This document shows positions 6,195-14,946 of a DNA stretch of 23,931 bases, in pieces (within the stretch, counting starts at the first letter, position 1; the number at the start of each line of letters is the position of its first letter). The notes beneath the pieces were generated by a model. That model was not told the DNA's origin and made no database searches. It was given only the letters and a program-made list of their open reading frames with translations. This stretch comes from G020354085 sp964629975. GTDB taxonomy: Bacteria > Pseudomonadota > Gammaproteobacteria > Acidiferrobacterales > Sulfurifustaceae. The position numbers were made by a program, and so were the translations under genes. Location: positions 1 to 23,931 of the forward strand of contig CAZVUN010000033.1 of the NCBI GenBank assembly GCA_964629975.1, written 5' to 3'.

Positions 6195-7178
6195 ATGACG
6201 CGGCGGGTCGCCGCCCACGGACGCCACGCCGAGACCGCCGGTCACCACCTGACCGCGGGCGTGCCGCGCGCCGCGCCCGAGGACACCGTGCGCCAGCTGC
6301 GTGCGCGCCTCTCCGGGCAGCGCTTCGACAGCGTCGACCTGGTGTGCGTGGTCGACGAGGCCGGGCTGCTGCGTGGTGTCGTGCCGATCGGCGAGGTGCT
6401 GGCGGCGGCCCCGGATGCGCACGTGGTGCAGCTCGTGCGCGATGTGCCGGCGGTGACGGCGGACGAGGATCAGGAGCGGGTCGCCTCGCTCGCCCTGCAA
6501 CACGGCGTCAATGCGGTGCCGGTGGTCGATCATGCCGGCCGGCTGCTCGGTGTGGTGCCCGCGATGGCGTTGCTGGACATCCTGCGGCGCGAGCATGTCG
6601 AGGACCTGCACCGGCTGGCCGGCATCCGGCGCGAGACCAGCCGCGCGCGCGAGGCGATCGAGGCCCCGCCGCTGCGGCGCGCGCGCGACCGCCTGCCGTG
6701 GCTGCTGATCGGGCTGGTGGGCAGCATGCTGGCGACGCTCATCGTCGCCTCGTTCGAGCGCACGCTCGAGGCGAATGTCGCGATCGCCTTCTTCGTTCCC
6801 GGGCTCGTGTACCTCGCCGATGCCGTCGGCACCCAGACCGAAGCGGTGGCGGTGCGCGGCCTGTCGCTGTCGCACGCGAGCCTCGCGCGACTCATGGGCG
6901 GGGAGCTGCGCACCGGGATGCTGATCGGGCTGATGCTGTGCGCCATCACGGCACCGCTGATATGGCTGGTGTTCGGCGACTGGCGACTGGCGGCGGGCGT
7001 GGCCGCGGCGCTGTTTTGCGCCTCGGCGGTGGCGACCACGATCGGGCTGCTGCTGCCGTGGCTGATCGGGGTCTTTGGTGGCGATCCGGCCTATGGCAGC
7101 GGGCCGCTCGCCACCATCATCCAGGACGTGCTCAGCCTGCTCATCTATTTCGCCATCGTGACCGCGTTTTTCATCTAG
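6195..7178 (+). CDS. Short MgtE-type magnesium transporter (CBS pair plus membrane domain)
   Basis: The protein has 327 residues. Residues about 15-140 form a pair of CBS domains (VDLVCVVDEAGLLRGVV and GVNAVPVVDHAGRLLGVVP). Five membrane segments follow from about residue 168, including PGLVYLADAVGTQTEAV and DPAYGSGPLATIIQDVLSL, which match the conserved pore region of MgtE. The N-terminal MgtE_N superhelix of the roughly 450-residue enzymes is missing, so the Mg2+ sensor consists of the CBS pair only. The gene probably imports Mg2+ and is co-transcribed with the Mg2+-dependent FBP aldolase/phosphatase 36 bases upstream. Other divalent cations are possible substrates. The start has only a weak GGGGCGG ribosome site. 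Confidence 0.83.
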   Translation: MTRRVAAHGRHAETAGHHLTAGVPRAAPEDTVRQLRARLSGQRFDSVDLVCVVDEAGLLRGVVPIGEVLAAAPDAHVVQLVRDVPAVTADEDQERVASLALQHGVNAVPVVDHAGRLLGVVPAMALLDILRREHVEDLHRLAGIRRETSRAREAIEAPPLRRARDRLPWLLIGLVGSMLATLIVASFERTLEANVAIAFFVPGLVYLADAVGTQTEAVAVRGLSLSHASLARLMGGELRTGMLIGLMLCAITAPLIWLVFGDWRLAAGVAAALFCASAVATTIGLLLPWLIGVFGGDPAYGSGPLATIIQDVLSLLIYFAIVTAFFI

Positions 7179-7222
7179 CCGCTGGTGGAGAAACGCCGTC
7201 GTGAAGATCCTCCCGCGCGCAT

Positions 7223-7245
7223 CGGCCCGGCACCTGTCCGGGCCG
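7223..7245. terminator. GC-rich hairpin between convergent mgtE-type and PDC-sensor genes
   Basis: The inverted repeat cggcccgg (7223-7230) / ccgggccg (7238-7245) has a 7-base loop. It has no T-run, so it is a weak candidate terminator. I see nothing else recognisable in the 170-base gap 7179-7348. Confidence 0.35.
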
Positions 7246-7348
7246 CGCTGCCAGAATCAGACACGCGCGTGCTTGAGCTTCGCGCGACCCGTCCCGGTGC
7301 CGCCCCGCCGTGCGGTTCTCAACGGCCTGCCAGGGCGCCCCAGCGCAC

Positions 7349-8305
7349 CTAGCGGCTCGGCGTGTTGAGTGTGCCGAGCCAGAAACCCAGGTCCTTGGCG
7401 AGGAACTCCTCGGCCGGCATGTAGTGCGAGCCGTCGCACGAAAACGTCAATCCGACCATGCCGTTCATGACGTTGAGCGAGCCGGCGCGCAGGTACAGGG
7501 TCTCGTCGGCGAAGCGCAATGCCTTGAACTCGGCGAGCACGGCCGGAATCTGCGTCGCGGGTGTCTTGGCGGTGGCGGGATAGTCGCGCGCCGGATAGGC
7601 AAGAAACAGGTCCGGGTCGAGGATCTCCTCCACCCCGTGCAGGCGGTAGTTGTAGGGATCATCGTACGCCCACAGCGAGCAGCGCCCGCTCGAGAAGTGC
7701 AGCTTGACGTGGAAGATGCCGTGCGCGCGCATCAGCACCTCGATGCGTGCGAGCGCCGCGTCGATGTGCTGGTCGAACAGGCTGGGCACGCGGCTTTGCA
7801 GGAACACCGTGCCACGCACCGCCGGGTCGCCGCGGAACTGCTGCCAGCGCAGGCGCGGCGCCTCGAGCTGCTCGTCGCGCAGCAGGTCCTCGAGGGCGAA
7901 ATCCGCGGCGATGAAGCCGAGCAGGGTCTGGTCGCGCGACACCGCCTGCAGCGCGGTGATGCACTGCGTCGGGCGATACTGGCTGAGATACACCGACGAG
8001 AGCATGATGCCCTTGAACGGCAGATGGTTCTTCAGGTACGGGCGCTGGGACAGGTCGCGCCCGCGCCATGAGCGGTCCGGACCGCTCGCCTGCACCATTG
8101 ACGACAGCTCGATGCCGTTGATGTCCCAGCAGTAGAGCAGGTGACAGTCGGGCACGGCGCCGATGCCGTCCTGCAGCACGCGATCGAGCGCGTCGGCATC
8201 GGGCCACACCGCGGCCGCGCGCTCGGCGAGGCGGGCGAGTGGCTCGCTGATGACGTCAGCCAGCGCGGCCTTCTTGGCGAGTATGGTCTGCTGCAGCACG
8301 TTCAC
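7349..8305 (-). CDS. Soluble PDC (Cache-like) sensor domain protein
   Basis: The 318-residue protein has no membrane segment or signal peptide. Its centre (CWDINGIELSS, then WRGRDLSQRPYLKN and LLGFIAADFALEDLL) has the pattern of PDC/Cache ligand-binding domains: a strand pair followed by a 'RPYF'-type motif. No output domain such as GGDEF, a kinase or a methyl-accepting region follows, which is unusual for a domain normally found outside the membrane in receptors. The C-terminal half (about 190-318) is not recognised. I chose the GTG at 8305 because GGAGG lies 6 bases upstream. The gene is divergent from rtcA with 75 bases between them. The function is unknown; small-molecule sensing is inferred from the fold. 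Confidence 0.6.
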   Translation of the reverse strand: MNVLQQTILAKKAALADVISEPLARLAERAAAVWPDADALDRVLQDGIGAVPDCHLLYCWDINGIELSSMVQASGPDRSWRGRDLSQRPYLKNHLPFKGIMLSSVYLSQYRPTQCITALQAVSRDQTLLGFIAADFALEDLLRDEQLEAPRLRWQQFRGDPAVRGTVFLQSRVPSLFDQHIDAALARIEVLMRAHGIFHVKLHFSSGRCSLWAYDDPYNYRLHGVEEILDPDLFLAYPARDYPATAKTPATQIPAVLAEFKALRFADETLYLRAGSLNVMNGMVGLTFSCDGSHYMPAEEFLAKDLGFWLGTLNTPSR

Positions 8306-8380
8306 GGGCAGCCTCCAGCATGGGCGCATGGTATGTTCGCATTGTTGCGGTGCGGTGGCGCACCGCCGATCGGATCGATC

Positions 8381-9475
8381 ATGCTGGACATCGACGGTGC
8401 CTACGGGGAAGGCGGCGGACAGCTGGTGCGCAGCGCCTGCGCGCTGTCTGCGATCACCGGTCGCGCGATTCGCGTGCGCGCCATCCGCGCGCGCCGCACC
8501 CCGCCGGGCCTGGCCCCGCAGCACCTCGCGGCGGTCAAGGCGGTGGCAGCGCTGTGCGACGCCGAGGTGGCGGGGCTCGAGCTGGGCGCACGCGACATCA
8601 CCTTTCGCCCCCGCACCGTGCGCGGCGGCGAGTTCCGCTTCGACGTGGGCACTGCCGGCAGCATTACGCTCGTGCTGCAGGCAGTACTGCCGGTGGCGAT
8701 CGCGGCGCGCACGCCCTGCGACCTGCACATTACCGGCGGCACGGATGTGCGGGCCGCACCGCCGATCGACTACGTGCGCGCCGTGCTGTTGGCGCTGCTC
8801 GCGCGCATGGGGGCGAGCATCGAGATCGAGGTGAGGCGGCGCGGTTACTATCCGCGCGGCGGCGGCGCGGTGCACGTGCGCGTGGCGCCCGCGACCTTGC
8901 GGCCGTTGCAGCTCGACTCGCCGGGGCCGCTTGTGGGCATCGCCGGCGCGGCACACGTCAGCCACCTGCCGGCGCACATCGCCGAGCGCATGGCGCATGC
9001 CGCGCAGGCCTGTCTGCAAGGGTGGCCGTGCGCGATCGAGCGGCAGGGACTCACCGGGGCGGAGGCGATCGGGCAGGGCGGGGCGATCGTGCTGTGGGCG
9101 AATACCGTCAACACCGTGTTGGGCGCCGCGGCGGTCGCCGAGCGCGGGGTGCCGGCCGAGCAGATCGGTGCGCGCGCGGGCGCGGCGCTGCGTACCGAGC
9201 TCGCCAGCGGCGCGACGCTCGACCTGTACGCGAGCGATCAGCTGCTCATCTACCTCGCGTTGGCAGACGGGCCGTCGCGCTTCGTGGCGCGGGCGCTGAG
9301 CGCGCATGCCGCGACCACGCTGTGGCTGTTGCCGCAGCTGCTGCCCGTGCGCGTGACGAGCGAGCCGGCCGGGAGCGCGGTGCGCATTGCGCTCGTGCCC
9401 GGCGCACCGGGCGCGCCCGGGCACGGGTCTGGGGCGGCGTATAATCGCGCCCTCGGCCCTTGCGCACACAGGTGA
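8381..9475 (+). CDS. rtcA: RNA 3'-terminal phosphate cyclase
   Basis: The enzyme converts an RNA 3'-phosphate to a 2',3'-cyclic phosphate, using ATP through an AMP-enzyme intermediate. The 364-residue product has the family signature DGAYGEGGGQLVRSA at the N-terminus, then RGGEFRFDVGTAGSITLVLQ and YYPRGGGAV. His309, in LSAHAATTLWLLPQ, sits where the adenylated His of E. coli RtcA lies. I chose the ATG at 8381 because the protein starts directly with the conserved block, although no strong ribosome site is visible before it. Neither rtcB nor the sigma-54 activator rtcR is in the window, and no sigma-54 site was found upstream. The last codons contain a TATAAT that may serve the next gene. Confidence 0.92.
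   Translation: MLDIDGAYGEGGGQLVRSACALSAITGRAIRVRAIRARRTPPGLAPQHLAAVKAVAALCDAEVAGLELGARDITFRPRTVRGGEFRFDVGTAGSITLVLQAVLPVAIAARTPCDLHITGGTDVRAAPPIDYVRAVLLALLARMGASIEIEVRRRGYYPRGGGAVHVRVAPATLRPLQLDSPGPLVGIAGAAHVSHLPAHIAERMAHAAQACLQGWPCAIERQGLTGAEAIGQGGAIVLWANTVNTVLGAAAVAERGVPAEQIGARAGAALRTELASGATLDLYASDQLLIYLALADGPSRFVARALSAHAATTLWLLPQLLPVRVTSEPAGSAVRIALVPGAPGAPGHGSGAAYNRALGPCAHR
9440..9445 (+). promoter_or_regulatory. TATAAT -10 box inside the 3' end of rtcA
   Basis: A perfect TATAAT lies 37 bases before the SemiSWEET ATG, within rtcA codons. No convincing -35 hexamer stands 16-18 bases upstream, so strength is uncertain. Confidence 0.45.
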
Positions 9476-9481
9476 CTCGCG

Positions 9482-9736
9482 ATGAATTCGGTAACGCTTC
9501 TGGGCTTCGTGGCAGCGGCCTGCACCACCGCCTCATTCGTTCCCCAGGTCATGCACTCGTTGCGCACGCGCGATACGCGCGGCATTTCCCTCGGCATGTA
9601 TGCGGTCTTCACCGCCGGTATCGCCCTGTGGCTGGTGTACGGGGTGTTGCTCGGCGACTGGCCGATCATCGTCGCCAACGGCATCACCCTGGCGTTGTGC
9701 GCCGCGGTGCTGCTGCTCAAGCTGCGCCACGGATAG
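9482..9736 (+). CDS. SemiSWEET family sugar transporter (PQ-loop, 3 membrane segments)
   Basis: This 84-residue membrane protein has three hydrophobic helices (about 4-22, 37-56, 61-80) and the PQ motif SFVPQVMHSLRTRDTRGIS in the first helix and loop. That is the pattern of bacterial SemiSWEETs, which work as dimers for facilitated movement of sugars. The exact sugar cannot be told. The ATG follows the rtcA stop by 6 bases, with AGGTGA about 8 bases upstream. It may be read from rtcA or from the TATAAT box within the rtcA end. Confidence 0.87.
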   Translation: MNSVTLLGFVAAACTTASFVPQVMHSLRTRDTRGISLGMYAVFTAGIALWLVYGVLLGDWPIIVANGITLALCAAVLLLKLRHG

Positions 9737-9770
9737 CAGGGGTGCGCGCTTCGCGCGACCTGGCGGGCCG

Positions 9771-9779
9771 TGCTACGAT
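9771..9779 (+). promoter_or_regulatory. Extended -10 promoter element before the antitoxin-like gene
   Basis: TGCTACGAT has the TGn extension and a TACGAT hexamer (9774-9779). A poor -35 is normal for this type. The leader would be about 62 nt. Confidence 0.4.
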
Positions 9780-9847
9780 GCCGCCAGCTCGCGCGCCTTA
9801 CGCGTGCCGCGGGGCGATTCACAGGCGTACCCTCGAGGACCCACACC

Positions 9848-10255
9848 ATGCCGTCATTCACCCACGAAGAGCGCGCCGCGATCGCCCATGCCGTCATCGG
9901 TCTGCTCGATGCCTGGCGCGTGGAACCGCGTGACCAGATCCGGCTGCTCGCCCTGCCGCCCGACACCAAGCCGCGCCAATTGCGTCGCTACTACGAAAAT
10001 ACCCCGCTGCCCGACGACCCCGCTGTCTGGGAGCGGGTCGAGCACCTGATCGGGATTGCCGATGCGCTGCGCACCTCGTATCCGCACAATCAGCACGCCG
10101 GCGCGATCTGGCTCAGGCGCGTCAACTACCGCTTCGACAACCGCACACCGCTCGCCGCCATGATCGAGGACGGCGTCGCCGGGATCCTCGCGGTGCGCAC
10201 CCACCTCGACTGCGCCTACGACTGGCACATCAGCGGTTCGCGGCCGCAAGCCTGA
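9848..10255 (+). CDS. Xre/MbcA/ParS-type antitoxin-like protein
   Basis: The 135-residue soluble protein ends with a region (about 60-130: VWERVEHLIGIADALRTSYP, then AIWLRRVNYRFDNRTPLAAM and ILAVRTHLDCAYDW) resembling the toxin-binding domain of MbcA/ParS/Xre antitoxins (formerly DUF2384). The N-terminal half is helical (EERAAIAHAVIGLLDAW, RQLRRYY) and may be the Xre-type DNA-binding part. In such systems a RES-domain toxin gene is normally adjacent, but here the next gene 16 bases downstream encodes a phospholipase D-fold enzyme and no RES gene is present. The protein may be a solitary regulator. The start has GAGGA about 9 bases upstream. The family call is from pattern only. Confidence 0.62.
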   Translation: MPSFTHEERAAIAHAVIGLLDAWRVEPRDQIRLLALPPDTKPRQLRRYYENTPLPDDPAVWERVEHLIGIADALRTSYPHNQHAGAIWLRRVNYRFDNRTPLAAMIEDGVAGILAVRTHLDCAYDWHISGSRPQA

Positions 10256-10271
10256 GTGCCGGCGGGTTGCG

Positions 10272-11474
10272 ATGGGTGCCGCGGCGGCACGTGATTCCCT
10301 GGACCGGGTATCAATGGCCCCGCGACCGACGGTGTCGCTCCTGTTCCCGTGGCGCCCGGGCAACCGCTGCGCGCTGCTGATCGATGGCGCGTGCTTTCTG
10401 CCGGCCATGCTCGCGGCGATCGCGCAGGCGCAACGCAGTGTGTGGCTCGAGATGTACCTGTTCGAATCCGGCAGCGTCGCCGAACGCTTTATCGCGGCGC
10501 TCGCCGCCGCGGTGCGCCGCGGGGTCGAGGTCAAGATGCTGCTCGATGATTTCGGCGCGCGCGGTCTGTCACGCGCGGATCGCAGCCGGTTGCGCGCGGC
10601 CGGCATCGCGCTGCAGCTGTTCAACCCGATCCGCTATCGGCGGCTGACGGAGAATTTTGCGCGCGATCACCGCAAGCTGCTGCTGGTCGACGGCGCGGTC
10701 GCGTTCACCGGCGGTGCCGGCATCACCGACGCGTTCGATCCGCCACACGATCCCGCGCAGCGCTGGCGCGAGACCATGGTGCGCGTCGAGGGACCGGTCG
10801 TGGCCGACTGGGCGGCGCTCTTCTGCCGCGAGTGGAACCGCCACGCGCCCGACGATCCGCTGCGCGCGGCGGCATGCCTGCCGGCCCCGTTGCCGCAGGG
10901 TGTGCCGGGGCGGGTGGCGGTGGCGCAGGGACTGGCGGTGCAGGAGATCAAGCGTGCGCTGCTCAGGCGTATTCGCAGCGCCGAGCGCACGGTGTGGATC
11001 GCCACCGCCTACTTCATCCCGGCGTGGCGCGTGCGCCATGCGCTGCGCCGTGCCGCACGCCGCGGTGTCGACGTGCGTCTGCTGCTGCCCGGGCCGCGCA
11101 CCGACCACCCGGCGGTGCGCCAGGCGGCGCGGCGCTTCTACACGCGTCTGCTGGCGAGCGGCGTGCGCATCTTCGAGTACCAGCCGCGCGTGCTGCACAG
11201 CAAGACCTTCCTGTGCGACAACTGGGTGTCGATCGGCTCGAGCAATCTGGACCGCTGGAATCTGCGCTGGAATCTCGAGGCCAACCAGGAGATCGACGAC
11301 TCGGTCTTCGCGGGCGCCGTGCGCGCCATGTTCGAGGCGGACTTCCGCGAGGCCGTGGAGTGCCGCTATGAGCAGTGGCGGCGCCGCCCCTACCTGGCGC
11401 GCATGCGCGAGCGTCTGTGGGGACGGGTCGATCTGCTGCTGCACCGCCTGGGGCGCGGCCTGCGCCGTCACTAG
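10272..11474 (+). CDS. Cardiolipin synthase-like phospholipase D-family protein
   Basis: The protein of up to 400 residues has two HKD motifs: His133-Lys135-Asp140 (RDHRKLLLVD) followed by GGAG, and His309-Lys311-Asp316 (LHSKTFLCD) followed by GSSNLD. This two-motif layout and size match ClsB-type cardiolipin synthases, which transfer a phosphatidyl group between lipids at the inner membrane through a covalent His. Closely related phosphodiesterases cannot be excluded. There is no clear N-terminal membrane segment. The start is ambiguous: ATG 10272 and ATG 10314 both lack a strong ribosome site, and conserved sequence begins near residue 20 of the longer form. It follows the antitoxin-like gene by 16 bases, probably in one transcript. 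Confidence 0.85.
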   Translation: MGAAAARDSLDRVSMAPRPTVSLLFPWRPGNRCALLIDGACFLPAMLAAIAQAQRSVWLEMYLFESGSVAERFIAALAAAVRRGVEVKMLLDDFGARGLSRADRSRLRAAGIALQLFNPIRYRRLTENFARDHRKLLLVDGAVAFTGGAGITDAFDPPHDPAQRWRETMVRVEGPVVADWAALFCREWNRHAPDDPLRAAACLPAPLPQGVPGRVAVAQGLAVQEIKRALLRRIRSAERTVWIATAYFIPAWRVRHALRRAARRGVDVRLLLPGPRTDHPAVRQAARRFYTRLLASGVRIFEYQPRVLHSKTFLCDNWVSIGSSNLDRWNLRWNLEANQEIDDSVFAGAVRAMFEADFREAVECRYEQWRRRPYLARMRERLWGRVDLLLHRLGRGLRRH

Positions 11475-11493
11475 TCGGCGGCGCGCCGGTGGC

Positions 11494-12357
11494 TCAGCGC
11501 GCCAGAGCGTCCAGGGCCTGCCGGCAGCGCACGACGCGCTCGTCCGTTTCGCCCAGCACCTCGCACACGGCGAGCAGCGCGCGCGCGGCGAGTCCGCCGC
11601 GAAAGTCACGATCGCGCCGCAGGATCGCGAGCAGCTCCTGCAGGCTGGTGTCGTAGTCATCGTGCAGCAGGCGCACCGCGGCATAGCGCCAGCGCGTGTC
11701 GAGATCCTCCGGTTGGGCGGCGCGCGTCGCTGCGAGCGCCTCCTCATCGGGCACCTCGTGCGCGGCGCGCAGCAACGCCACGTGCGCGGTGAGGCGCTGG
11801 ACATCGGCGTGCGCCTGCATCGGCTCCGGCAGCGCCTGCAGCAGGTCGTCGGCCTGGGCGTAGCGTTGCTGCAGCACCAGCAGCTTGGCGATGGCGAGCG
11901 GCAGCCGCGTATCGTGCGGGTCGGTGAGCGCGGCCTCGGCGGCGGTGCGCAGCGCGCGCTCGATGTCGCCGTCGTGATAGGCCTGCAGCGTGGCACGGTA
12001 GCGCGCCGCGTCGGCGCTGAGCACGTGCTTCTGGATGAAGGCACGCAGTGTGGTCTGCGATTCGGCGCCGTGCAGTGTGTCGACCACCTCGCCGCGGCGG
12101 AACACCTGGACGGTCGGAATGCTGGTGACGCCGTGACTGCGCGCCAGCGCGCCGAGCGCATCGGTATTGAGCATCACCAGCAGGAAGCGTCCACCGAACT
12201 CGGCCGCCAGGCGCACCAGGCGCGGCATCAGCACGAAGCACGGGCCGGCGCGCGGCGACCAGTAGTTGACCAGTACCGGACCCTTGGCGGAGTTCTCCAG
12301 CACCAGCGTGCGGAAGTTGTCCGCCGTGGCGTCGAAGACGTACGGCGTGAGCGCCAT
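11494..12357 (-). CDS. cnoX: Thioredoxin-like/TPR chaperone-like protein of the CnoX (YbbN) family
   Basis: The 287-residue protein has an N-terminal thioredoxin fold (residues 1-112, with the cis-Pro loop SIPTVQVF) and a C-terminal helical TPR-like region (about 115-287). This is the architecture of CnoX, a holdase that protects substrates and works with GroEL. The active site reads AGPC (residues 37-40) in place of CGPC, so one Cys (Cys40) remains and dithiol oxidoreductase activity is unlikely. E. coli CnoX also lacks the first Cys. The ATG overlaps the stop codon of the sseB-type gene by one base (TGATG), which implies translational coupling. Confidence 0.85.
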   Translation of the reverse strand: MALTPYVFDATADNFRTLVLENSAKGPVLVNYWSPRAGPCFVLMPRLVRLAAEFGGRFLLVMLNTDALGALARSHGVTSIPTVQVFRRGEVVDTLHGAESQTTLRAFIQKHVLSADAARYRATLQAYHDGDIERALRTAAEAALTDPHDTRLPLAIAKLLVLQQRYAQADDLLQALPEPMQAHADVQRLTAHVALLRAAHEVPDEEALAATRAAQPEDLDTRWRYAAVRLLHDDYDTSLQELLAILRRDRDFRGGLAARALLAVCEVLGETDERVVRCRQALDALAR

Positions 12358-12797
12358 CAGGCGTTGGGCGTCTTGGCTCCGGCCTTCTGCGCCGCGTACT
12401 GCTCGGCGAGGTACTGGACGTCGGCGGCATCCAGATCGAGTCCGACCTCCCAGCCGGGATTGAGACTGATGGCGTAGCCGGTGCCGAGCCGGTCGAAGAT
12501 CCAGGTGATCTCGGTGAGGATGCCGCCCTCGTAACCGGGGTAGTCCTTGACGAAGGTCTTGGCCCGCTCCGGGCTGGTGAACAGGATCAGGATCGGGGTG
12601 CCGTCCTCGTCGGTCAGCGACAGCGGCTTGGCCTTGTTGCTGCGCTGGAAGTTGCCGATCGGCTGCTCGTCGTACACCGGCATGAAGACCTGGGCGGCGA
12701 GCAGCTGGTGCATGAACAGCTCGGAGGGGCTGCGCCCCTCCTGCGCATCGAGCAGCTGCTGCTCGAGCTCGTTCTTCGGCTGGAAGGTTTCGGTCAT
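12357..12797 (-). CDS. sseB: SseB family protein
   Basis: The product of 146 residues matches the SseB N-terminal domain: FMPVYDEQPIGNFQ, then LSLTDEDGTPILILFTSPERAKTF and GLDLDAADVQYLAEQ. SseB is named for enhanced serine sensitivity in E. coli, and its molecular role is not well defined. I chose the ATG at 12797 because GAGG lies about 9 bases upstream and the in-frame extension (to 12833) has no ribosome site. It is the first gene of a two-gene unit with cnoX, overlapping at the stop codon. Divergent from the cold-shock gene; no strong minus-strand promoter was seen in 12798-13055. Confidence 0.82.
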   Translation of the reverse strand: MTETFQPKNELEQQLLDAQEGRSPSELFMHQLLAAQVFMPVYDEQPIGNFQRSNKAKPLSLTDEDGTPILILFTSPERAKTFVKDYPGYEGGILTEITWIFDRLGTGYAISLNPGWEVGLDLDAADVQYLAEQYAAQKAGAKTPNA

Positions 12798-12899
12798 GCG
12801 GCTAATCCTCGGGGCGGCGGGCACAAGTTTCAACCGCGCGCGCGATCCTGCCCGTCCTTCGCATCGCTCGCCACGCCGCCAGGCACGGATAGTTCCGGC

Positions 12900-12913
12900 C
12901 TATGGCGGCATAG
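12900..12913. repeat. Short inverted repeat in the sseB-csp intergenic region
   Basis: CTATG-gcgg-CATAG is a 5-bp inverted repeat upstream of the csp promoter. It is too short to name an operator. The rest of the 258-base gap holds the csp promoter and leader and nothing else recognisable. Confidence 0.3.
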
Positions 12914-12934
12914 ACAGGCTTGCATGCCACATTC

Positions 12935-12963
12935 TTGCAACGAATCGGTCGATTCGCTAGATT
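12935..12963 (+). promoter_or_regulatory. Sigma-70 promoter of the cold-shock gene
   Basis: TTGCAA (12935-12940), a 17-base spacer, and TAGATT (12958-12963) form a good promoter. Transcription would begin near 12970 and give a leader of about 86 nt, long leaders being typical of cold-shock genes. Confidence 0.58.
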
Positions 12964-12992
12964 TTTTTGCGATCCGCACCCAGCGCGGAGAC

Positions 12993-13022
12993 GGTGCGCA
13001 GTTCCCGGATTGGCTGTGCGCC
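12993..13022 (+). promoter_or_regulatory. Hairpin in the cold-shock gene leader
   Basis: The arms ggtgcgcag (12993-13001) and ctgtgcgcc (13014-13022) pair over 9 bp, with two wobble pairs and a 12-base loop, inside the predicted leader. Such a structure could act as a temperature-sensitive element, but this is inference. Confidence 0.35.
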
Positions 13023-13055
13023 ATCAACAACAACGACAATGATTCGGGGGACGTG

Positions 13056-13259
13056 ATGCGCCACGGGACCGTCAAGTGGTTCAACGAAGCCAAGGGCTAC
13101 GGCTTCATCCAGCCAGCGGAAGGCGGTGACGATGTGTTCGTTGACTATCGCGCCATCCGCGGCGAAGGCTTCCGCACCCTGCGCAATGGCCAGAGCGTCA
13201 AATTCCGCGCCGAGCGCGGCCACCTGGGCGAACAGGCCACCGAGGTGACCGTCGGCTAG
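13056..13259 (+). CDS. CspA-family cold-shock protein
   Basis: The single cold-shock domain of 67 residues is a nucleic-acid-binding OB fold that melts RNA structure. KWFNEAKGYGFIQP includes the RNP1 motif (KGYGFIQ). RNP2 reads DVFVDY where most family members have VFVHF or VFVHY, so the conserved His is Asp. I chose the ATG at 13056 with GGGGGA about 4-9 bases upstream. The frame is open further 5', but that part lies across the predicted promoter and lacks homology. It precedes prfC by 94 bases on the same strand, with a separate -10-like element between. Confidence 0.9.
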   Translation: MRHGTVKWFNEAKGYGFIQPAEGGDDVFVDYRAIRGEGFRTLRNGQSVKFRAERGHLGEQATEVTVG

Positions 13260-13299
13260 ACCTCCCGGGGGCGGGACCCGGCGCAACCGCGGTTTGTAG

Positions 13300-13305
13300 T
13301 ATACT
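13300..13305 (+). promoter_or_regulatory. Candidate -10 box for prfC
   Basis: TATACT (5 of 6 matches to TATAAT) lies 48 bases before the prfC start. No good -35 hexamer is seen. Confidence 0.38.
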
Positions 13306-13353
13306 GCGCGGCCGTTTCGCATACGCTGCGGCGGCGTGTCGCCCCCCAGGATC

Positions 13354-14934
<1,581 letters not shown>

Positions 14935-14946
14935 GCCGCACGGCGT

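Noticed and set aside
8368..8380. Repeated gatcg motif (gatcggatcgatc) before rtcA as an operator
   Set aside because: It is short, with no clear symmetry or known regulator, and GATCG occurs often in this DNA.
9744..9756. Hairpin gcgcg-ctt-cgcgc after the SemiSWEET gene as a terminator
   Set aside because: The stem is only 5 bp with a 3-base loop and no T-run.
12708..13055. In-frame 5' extension of the cold-shock gene
   Set aside because: It crosses sseB and the predicted promoter, and cold-shock proteins of this family start at the KWF domain.
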